18,835 bases of DNA from JBBDIO01 sp040880365 (GTDB lineage: Bacteria > Chloroflexota > Anaerolineae > Caldilineales > Caldilineaceae): contig JBBDIO010000191.1 of NCBI GenBank assembly GCA_040880365.1, positions 1 to 18,835 on the forward strand. The letters are read 5' to 3'. How positions within the stretch are numbered: position 1 is the stretch's first letter; each line of letters begins with the position of its first letter. The notes beneath the pieces are model-generated. The model was not told the DNA's origin. It worked only from the letters and a program-made list of their open reading frames with translations, and did not search any database. Both the position numbers and the translations under genes were made by a program. Shown here one piece after another: positions 13,161-18,835 of the stretch.

Positions 13161-14600
13161 ATGTATCTGAAATATTTCTACGACGAACATCTGGCACAGG
13201 CTTCCTATCTGGTTGGGTGTGTGAAGACCGGCGAAGCCCTGGTGGTGGATCCGGCGCGCGAAATTGAACAATATATAGAAGCCGCCGCGGCCAAAGAATT
13301 GAAAGTGACCCATGTGGCCGAAACGCACATCCACGCCGATTTTGTATCGGGTGGGCGCGAGCTGGCACACCGCACAGGCGCGACGCTCTATCTGAGTGAT
13401 ATGGGCGACAAAAACTGGAAATATGCCTATGCCGCCGAAACCCTGGAGAGTGGGCGCGAAGGTAAGGGGCGCGCGTATGTGCAGCTTGTCCACGATGGCG
13501 ATTCGTTCCAGGTGGGCAATGTAAAAATCGACGTGCTGCATACGCCGGGGCACACGCCCGAACACGTTGCGTTGATGGTGACCGACACCGCCGCCGCCGA
13601 CCGGCCCATGGGTGTCTTTACGGGTGATTTCCTCTTTGTGGGCGATGTGGGGCGACCGGATCTGTTGGAAACCGCCGCGGGCATGATGGGCACCAAAGAA
13701 AAAGGCGCACGCGACCAGTTTCAATCGGTGGCGCGCTTCAAGCAATTGCCCGACTATTTGCAGATCTGGCCCGGGCATGGCGCAGGCAGCGCATGTGGCA
13801 AGGCCCTGGGCGCGATTCCGTCTACCACGCTGGGCTATGAAAAGCTCTTTAACCCGGCGTTTCAATTTGGCGAAGAAAGCGAATTTGTAGCATGGCTCCT
13901 GGCCGATCAGCCCGAAGTCCCCCGCTATTTTGCCCAAATGAAACGGGTCAATAAAATCGGCCCTGCCCTCCTGGCCGAACTGGACACGCCCCAGGCGTTG
14001 ACCCGGACGCAGCTGGATGCCCTCCTCGCGGCAGGCGAGTTTGTAGTCGATTTGCGTCCCGGCCCCGATTTTGCCGATTCGCATCTGGTGGGCGCGTTGA
14101 GCATTCCTGCCACCTCGCCCACCTTTTCCACCTATGTGGGCTGGTTTGTAGACTACGACAAAGCGACTTATCTGATTGTGTCCCAGGCCGACGAGCTGGA
14201 TGCTGTGCTGCGCCCCCTGCGCGCCATCGGGGTGGATCGGATTGCCGGCTTTGCGACTGCCGCCGTCATCGGCCCGCACGAGGCCACGCTGCCCAGTCTA
14301 TCGGTTCAGGAACTGGCGACACGTTTGCCCCAAAATGGCATGCAGATTCTCGACGTGCGCGGGCGGCAGGAATATCGCGAAGAACATATCCCCGGCGCCA
14401 CGAATATCCCGTTGGGCTATTTGCCCCAGCATCTGGATGAACTGCCCGCCGAGACGACGCTGGTGGTGCACTGTGCCAGCAGCTATCGTTCGCGGATTGG
14501 CGCAAGTTATTTGCGGGCACACGGGGTGACCAATGTGGTCAATCTGGACGGCAGCCAGGCAGAGTGGTCCGAGGCATTGCCCACCGAATCCGGTTCATAG
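13161..14600 (+). CDS. CstB-like persulfide dioxygenase-rhodanese fusion
   Basis: This 479-residue protein has three domains. Residues 1-~235 form an ETHE1-type metallo-beta-lactamase fold persulfide dioxygenase: ETHIHADFVSGG (H56, H58, D60), TPGHTPEH (H131), TGDFLFVGDVGRPDL (D156) and WPGHGAGSACGK (H206). H56, H131 and D156 match the mono-iron ligands. Residues ~280-370 look like a rhodanese fold without the active cysteine (VVDLRPGPDFADSHLVGALS). Residues ~380-475 are a rhodanese domain with C438 in HCASSYRSRIGA. This order is that of Staphylococcus CstB, which turns persulfides into thiosulfate. The start at 13161 has GGAG 8 bases upstream; the in-frame ATG at 13077 adds residues overlapping the rhodanese remnant. 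TauE follows five bases after the stop. Confidence 0.9.
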   Translation: MYLKYFYDEHLAQASYLVGCVKTGEALVVDPAREIEQYIEAAAAKELKVTHVAETHIHADFVSGGRELAHRTGATLYLSDMGDKNWKYAYAAETLESGREGKGRAYVQLVHDGDSFQVGNVKIDVLHTPGHTPEHVALMVTDTAAADRPMGVFTGDFLFVGDVGRPDLLETAAGMMGTKEKGARDQFQSVARFKQLPDYLQIWPGHGAGSACGKALGAIPSTTLGYEKLFNPAFQFGEESEFVAWLLADQPEVPRYFAQMKRVNKIGPALLAELDTPQALTRTQLDALLAAGEFVVDLRPGPDFADSHLVGALSIPATSPTFSTYVGWFVDYDKATYLIVSQADELDAVLRPLRAIGVDRIAGFATAAVIGPHEATLPSLSVQELATRLPQNGMQILDVRGRQEYREEHIPGATNIPLGYLPQHLDELPAETTLVVHCASSYRSRIGASYLRAHGVTNVVNLDGSQAEWSEALPTESGS

Positions 14601-14605
14601 ACACC

Positions 14606-15355
14606 ATGGGAGAATTCCTGATCGATGGTGCATTGGGCTTTATGATTGGGTTGGCGCTGGGCTTTTTGGGGGGTGGTGGTTCGATTCTGACAGTACCGGC
14701 TCTGGTCTACATTGTGGGCCAAAGCCCCCAGGCCGCGGTCACGGCTTCGCTGGTGATTGTGGGCGCCAATGCCAGCATGGGCGCGCTGCTCCACCGCAGC
14801 CAGAATACACTCAACTGGCGGGTGGCGCTGCTCTTTGGCGGGGTGGGGATGATCACCGCCTATCTGGCGGCCGGGCTTTCGGCGCTGGTGTCGCCCCAGG
14901 TGTTGCTCAGCCTCTTTGCCCTGCTCATGATTGTGGTGGGCACGCTCATGTTTCTGCAAAAATCGCCGATTCATGCCAGCGAAGTGACCCGCGGCTGGTG
15001 GATCACCGTACTCAGCGGCGCGGGGGTGGGGGTGTTGACCGGCTTTCTGGGCGTGGGCGGCGGGTTTCTGATTGTGCCGGCGCTGGTCATGCTGGTGGGG
15101 CTGCCTATCCGCCAGGCCGTAGGCACTTCGCTCATCATCATCGCCATGAACAGTCTGGCAGGTCTCTTCGGACACTTGCAGGGGATGAGCCTGGACCTGG
15201 TGGTGGTAGGTATTTTTGTGGCGGCGGGCTTTGTGGGCGTCCACAGCGGCTCGCGGCTCACCCACATTGTGCGCCCCGAACGGATGCGCACCCTCTTTGC
15301 CGCTTTTGTGGTGATCCTGGGGTTGTTTTTGCTGGTGGATAATCTGGTTTTGTAG
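14606..15355 (+). CDS. TauE/SafE-family anion exporter (sulfite/organosulfonate type)
   Basis: This 249-residue inner-membrane protein has about eight hydrophobic segments in two related halves. Each half opens with the family's glycine-rich motif: LGFLGGGGSILTVPALVY near residue 18 and TGFLGVGGGFLIVPALVM near residue 150. Members export or import small sulfur or carbon anions such as sulfite, thiosulfate or sulfoacetate. The gene begins five bases after the dioxygenase stop with no clear ribosome binding site, which implies coupled translation and one mRNA. Placed with a CstB-like enzyme, export of sulfite or thiosulfate made during persulfide oxidation is the most likely role, as proposed for tauE in the staphylococcal cst operon. 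An upstream in-frame ATG at 14564 would overlap the previous gene and add a non-membrane leader, so 14606 is preferred. Confidence 0.9.
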   Translation: MGEFLIDGALGFMIGLALGFLGGGGSILTVPALVYIVGQSPQAAVTASLVIVGANASMGALLHRSQNTLNWRVALLFGGVGMITAYLAAGLSALVSPQVLLSLFALLMIVVGTLMFLQKSPIHASEVTRGWWITVLSGAGVGVLTGFLGVGGGFLIVPALVMLVGLPIRQAVGTSLIIIAMNSLAGLFGHLQGMSLDLVVVGIFVAAGFVGVHSGSRLTHIVRPERMRTLFAAFVVILGLFLLVDNLVL

Positions 15356-15395
15356 AATAAGCCGGTGTCGAAGAACCGCTTTAAGGTCAAATTCA

Positions 15396-15956
15396 ATGAA
15401 TCGAACGCCAGACAGCTTTTATACCATTCTCTCTACATTTTCTACTTTGACAAAGGGCGGAAGACGCGGCAATGGATTCGTTTATTTTGTACCATTTGAT
15501 GACGAATTCTCTCGTAGCTATAGTTCGCATTCGTATGTGATTCCATTTTTAGATCGCTCGACCCATGAGTGTATCGTAACTCGGAAGCGAACCGGACAAT
15601 GGTTTCTTCCTGGCGGAACCCTGGAATTGGGAGAAAATTGGAGAATTGCAGCCGTTCGAGAACTCCGAGAAGAAATTGGTGCTGAAATTATCCAATTACA
15701 TCCTTTCGGCATGTACGTATGCGTGTCGGAAAGCAAAACACCTGCAAAACCCCATTTACCACATCCTATAGCTGTACGTGTTATTTCGTGGGCAGATGTA
15801 CGTCCAATGGGCACTGAATTTCAACCCGTGCTGAATGACGATATTGTGGAAGTGCGTTGTGTTCCTGTCCAGATGGTGGACCAAACGTTTTCAAACGGGG
15901 AAAATGTCGACTTTGGTGAGTTGTATCACTTTGCTCATAAACTTCGCAAAAAGTAG
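15396..15956 (+). CDS. Nudix hydrolase (A+T-rich, probably acquired)
   Basis: This 186-residue protein has a Nudix box at residues 74-96 (G74, E80, R88-E89, E92-E93, G95), preceded by WFLPGG. It should cleave an X-linked nucleoside diphosphate with a divalent metal; the substrate cannot be read. The order SHSYVIPFLDRSTHECIVTR before the box is the usual first beta-sheet. The first ~40 residues are poorly defined and a later start is conceivable. AAGGTC lies about 12 bases before the ATG. Codon use is much more A+T-rich than in the genes on either side and unlike the other Nudix gene in this window, which suggests separate and later arrival. No flanking repeat was found. It lies 40 bases after tauE, with no terminator seen. 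Confidence 0.85.
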   Translation: MNRTPDSFYTILSTFSTLTKGGRRGNGFVYFVPFDDEFSRSYSSHSYVIPFLDRSTHECIVTRKRTGQWFLPGGTLELGENWRIAAVRELREEIGAEIIQLHPFGMYVCVSESKTPAKPHLPHPIAVRVISWADVRPMGTEFQPVLNDDIVEVRCVPVQMVDQTFSNGENVDFGELYHFAHKLRKK

Positions 15957-16251
15957 AAAAATCTGCTACGTTCCAGACGCGCCATGTCCGCGGGCGTAGC
16001 CCTGCGTTCTGCGTCCATTCGCTTAAGCCGTAAAAACTCCCTTTGTGTCAGTGTTGCGTTTGACTTGCATTAGAGGAGCCTATGTTTGGGAATCTCTGAT
16101 ACCAAGTTCAACGTCTTATCTCTGTACAGTGACCACATGGTTTTTTGGATGAATTGTAGAAGCGAATTTGAAGAAATCCCCGAATGTCGATAGGCTTGAA
16201 GAAATTCATCTGACAGGAAACTAGGAAACGCAGAGAGAAGCGAAACATACG
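15957..16251. other. Leader region upstream of clpC
   Basis: No gene is visible. TTGACT (16060-16065) is a possible -35 box, but the nearest -10-like TATGTT (16081-16086) is only 15 bases away. A 10-mer ttgaagaaat is repeated at 16168 and 16196. I do not see the CIRCE (HrcA) inverted repeat or a CtsR heptad repeat that often control clp genes. Confidence 0.4.
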
Positions 16252-18747
16252 ATGAGATTTGATCGATTTACCGAAAAGGCCCAGGAAGCTGCAATGCGGG
16301 CCTATGAAATTTTGCAGCGCTACAAGCATACACAGGTTGATACCGAGCATGTCTTTTTGGCGCTGTTGGAACAAGAGGACGGCGCCGTCCCTCAACTGTT
16401 GACGAATCTGAGCGCGCCGGTCGATGCTATCCGCCGCAAGCTGGAAGCCATTCTGGAGAATGCGCCCAAATCGGGCAGTTCGGTCTATGGCGCGGCGCCC
16501 ACCGCCCAGGTATTTATCACGCCGCGCCTCAAGCGCGTGATGGATGTGGCGATGGACGAAGCCAAGAAGCTCAGCGACGAATATATCAGCACCGAGCATC
16601 TTTTTCTGGGCATTACCAACGAGCGCAATACGCCCAGCGCCAACATTCTGCGCGAATCGAATATCACACGCGAGCAGGTGCAACTGGCGATTCAGGAGTT
16701 GCGCAACGGTCAGCGGGTGACCGAACCCAATGCCGAAAGCAAATATCGGGTGTTGGAAAAATATGGCCGCGACCTGACCGACGCGGCCCGCGAGGGCAAG
16801 CTCGATCCCGTGATTGGGCGCGATGCCGAGATCCTGCGCGTGTTGCAGGTGCTCTGCCGTCGCACCAAGAACAATCCCGTCCTCATCGGCGAAGCCGGTG
16901 TGGGCAAGACCGCGATTGTCGAAGGTCTGGCGCAGCAGATTGTAGACAGTGACGTGCCCGAACCGCTGATGGGCAAGCGCGTGATTTCGCTGGATTTGGG
17001 CGCCATGCTGGCGGGAACCCGTTTCCGCGGCGAATTTGAAGAACGTTTCAAAGCCGCGATGGACGAGGTGCAGCGCAGCGAAGGCGAGATTATTCTCTTT
17101 ATCGACGAATTGCACACAGTGGTGGGCGCGGGCAATGCTGCGGGCGCAATGGATGCCAGCAACATGCTCAAACCGGCATTGGCGCGTGGCGAACTCCAGT
17201 GCATCGGCGCCACGACGCTGGACGAGTATCGCCAGCAGATCGAAAAAGATTCTGCACTGGAACGTCGCTTTGCGCCGGTCTATGTGGATGAACCCGACAT
17301 GGATGACAGCATCGCGATTTTGCGTGGGCTGCGCCGCCGCTATGAAGAACACCACGGCGTGACCTTTGACGATGAAGCGCTGGTGCAGGCAGTGAAGCTC
17401 AGCCACCGCTATGTGGCGGGCCGGCGTTTGCCCGACAAGGCCATTGATCTGATCGATGAGGCCGCGGCCAAATTGCGGGTTGCCATGTATTCTATGCCCG
17501 CAGGGTTGAAGACCAAAAAGAGCGAGCTGGATAAGCTGATTGCCGATGAAGAGGGCGCGTGGACGGCGCGTGATTATGAAAACGCGGCCAAATATAAGAC
17601 CGAACGCGTGCGCCTGGAAGATCAATATACCGAAATGGTAGAGGCGTGGCGCGCCGAAACCAATCTGGATGAAGTGGTGGAGGCCGATGATATCGCCCAG
17701 GTGGTAAGCACCTGGACCGGTGTGCCCCTCACCAGCCTGTTGCAGACCGAATCGGAAAAGCTGTTGCGCATGGAAGATGTGTTGCGCGAGCGGATTATCG
17801 GACAGGCACGCGCCATCGAAGCGGTGAGCGATGCCATTCGCCGGGCGCGCAGTGGTCTCAAAGACCCACGCCGCCCGATTGGTACGTTTCTCTTCCTGGG
17901 GCCGACGGGTGTGGGCAAGACCGAGCTTTCCAAGGCATTGGCGAGTTTCATCTTCGACGATGACGACGCGCTGTTGCGTGTGGATATGAGCGAATATCGG
18001 GAACCCCACACGGTGAGCCGTCTCTTTGGAGCGCCTCCCGGCTATGTGGGCTATGACCAGGGTGGACAGTTGACCGAACAAGTGCGACGGCGTCCCTACC
18101 AGGTCATCCTCTTTGACGAGGTGGAAAAGGCCCACCCCGAAGTGTGGAATTCCCTGCTCCAGATTATGGACGACGGGCGTTTGACCGACGGGCAGGGGCG
18201 CACGGTCGATTTCCGCAATACGGTGATCATCATGACCAGCAACGTGGGCGCCGAAGTGGTGAAGCGCGGCCCGCTGGGCTTCGCAACGCCCGAATTTGAC
18301 GAGAGCAAATATTCGGAATCTGAATATAGCAATCAGTTGAAGCGGCTGTTCCGTCCCGAATTCCTGAACCGCATCGACGAGACAATTGTCTTTGAGACGC
18401 TGAGCCATAGCCAGATCGAGCAAATTGTGCATCTGCTCATGGCCGATATTGGCAAGCGCATGGAAGAGCTGGGCTTTACCGTCGAGTTGACCGAAGCCGC
18501 CGCCCAGCACATCGGCGAGGTGGGCTACGATGCCAACTATGGGGCACGCCCCCTGCGCCGCCTGTTGCAAAAGCGCGTGGAAAACGAGCTGAGCAAGCGT
18601 CTGCTCAAGGGCGAATATGCCACGGGCGATCATGTGATCGTAGACTACGATCCCGAGGCCGAAGGTGAGAACAAGCTCATCTTCACCTGTGTGGAACAAG
18701 CGCCGATTGCCGTGGAATTGCCGGTGCAGTCGGATAAAGACAAGTAA
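16252..18747 (+). CDS. clpC: ATP-dependent Clp protease ATP-binding subunit ClpC
   Basis: This 831-residue AAA+ unfoldase is of ClpC length. It has an N-terminal double Clp_N repeat (about 1-145; FTEKAQEAAMRAYEILQR and ITPRLKRVMDVAMDEAKKL). The first ATPase has Walker A GEAGVGKT (213-220) and Walker B ILFIDE (281-286). A short middle domain with a UVR-like motif (about 436-459; DYENAAKYKTERVRLE) tells ClpC from ClpB, which has a much longer coiled coil. The second ATPase has Walker A GPTGVGKT (550-557), Walker B VILFDE (618-623) and sensor-2 GARPLRR. LGF at 675-677 sits where the ClpP-docking tripeptide is expected, so it should feed substrates to ClpP for degradation in the cytoplasm. Only weak purine-rich sequence precedes the ATG. 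Complete, with no defects seen. Confidence 0.97.
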   Translation: MRFDRFTEKAQEAAMRAYEILQRYKHTQVDTEHVFLALLEQEDGAVPQLLTNLSAPVDAIRRKLEAILENAPKSGSSVYGAAPTAQVFITPRLKRVMDVAMDEAKKLSDEYISTEHLFLGITNERNTPSANILRESNITREQVQLAIQELRNGQRVTEPNAESKYRVLEKYGRDLTDAAREGKLDPVIGRDAEILRVLQVLCRRTKNNPVLIGEAGVGKTAIVEGLAQQIVDSDVPEPLMGKRVISLDLGAMLAGTRFRGEFEERFKAAMDEVQRSEGEIILFIDELHTVVGAGNAAGAMDASNMLKPALARGELQCIGATTLDEYRQQIEKDSALERRFAPVYVDEPDMDDSIAILRGLRRRYEEHHGVTFDDEALVQAVKLSHRYVAGRRLPDKAIDLIDEAAAKLRVAMYSMPAGLKTKKSELDKLIADEEGAWTARDYENAAKYKTERVRLEDQYTEMVEAWRAETNLDEVVEADDIAQVVSTWTGVPLTSLLQTESEKLLRMEDVLRERIIGQARAIEAVSDAIRRARSGLKDPRRPIGTFLFLGPTGVGKTELSKALASFIFDDDDALLRVDMSEYREPHTVSRLFGAPPGYVGYDQGGQLTEQVRRRPYQVILFDEVEKAHPEVWNSLLQIMDDGRLTDGQGRTVDFRNTVIIMTSNVGAEVVKRGPLGFATPEFDESKYSESEYSNQLKRLFRPEFLNRIDETIVFETLSHSQIEQIVHLLMADIGKRMEELGFTVELTEAAAQHIGEVGYDANYGARPLRRLLQKRVENELSKRLLKGEYATGDHVIVDYDPEAEGENKLIFTCVEQAPIAVELPVQSDKDK

Positions 18748-18835
18748 GCGCGCTAGCCGGTAGTTGGATACGCGGAATATCTGTTGCCCAGACGCAATCA
18801 GGTATTCTGTAGAAGATAAAGACGACGCCCGCCAC

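Noticed and set aside
15957..16251. CIRCE or CtsR operator in front of clpC
   Set aside because: Neither the TTAGCACTC-N9-GAGTGCTAA pattern nor the GGTCAAA-type heptad repeat is present.
16108..18699. An 863-codon open frame on the minus strand opposite clpC
   Set aside because: It is the antisense of a clear clpC gene; its histidine- and phenylalanine-rich composition is the usual shadow of G+C-rich codon bias, and it matches no known protein pattern.

Overview
The window looks like a chromosomal segment of a free-living bacterium with G+C-rich coding sequence. The style of the genes (family 5 ABC importer with membrane-anchored receptor, PPC/discoidin-like secreted protein, ClpC, multidomain persulfide dioxygenase) would fit Chloroflexota such as Anaerolineae or Caldilineae. 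That assignment is an inference from protein flavour only; no rRNA or marker gene is present. One 100-base run of N (6997-7096) is a scaffold join.

Layout: (1) 2-4125, a Dpp/Opp-type importer: a permease cut by the left edge, a second permease, a terminator hairpin, then a large solute-binding protein. (2) 4223-4885, a Nudix hydrolase. (3) 4936-5731, an A+T-rich islet with one VOC-fold gene, flanked by a perfect 15-bp direct repeat. (4) 5715-6671 minus, a protein with two Lrp/AsnC-type ligand-binding (RAM) domains and no DNA-binding domain. (5) 6672-7113, a regulatory-looking spacer with phased GGTCA repeats, a 40-bp perfect palindrome and the N gap. (6) 7114-9249 minus, a large secreted beta-rich protein with its own promoter. 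(7) 9525-10150 minus, a small ferritin-like gene and its terminator. (8) 10151-11087, almost 1 kb without a conventional gene, containing a good promoter, a 19-codon ORF with a strong ribosome binding site, and a tandem repeat. (9) 11088-11573 minus, a DinB-fold protein. (10) 11759-15355, a sulfur module: a LysR regulator divergent from a CstB-like persulfide dioxygenase-rhodanese fusion and a TauE/SafE anion exporter, with the broken tail of another rhodanese in the divergent spacer. (11) 15396-15956, a second, more A+T-rich Nudix gene. (12) 16252-18747, clpC.

How the genes work together: the importer genes form one transport unit (its ATPases are not in the window). The CstB-like enzyme would oxidise persulfides and transfer sulfane sulfur, and TauE would export the resulting sulfite or thiosulfate. 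This parallels the cst operon of Staphylococcus, but here the candidate regulator is a divergent LysR protein. The other genes look like independent units. I see no CRISPR array, tRNA, rRNA, transposase or intact mobile element. The most interesting items are the sulfur module with its rhodanese remnant and operator-like repeats, the HTH-less double RAM protein, the repeat-flanked VOC islet, and the small ORF near 10604.
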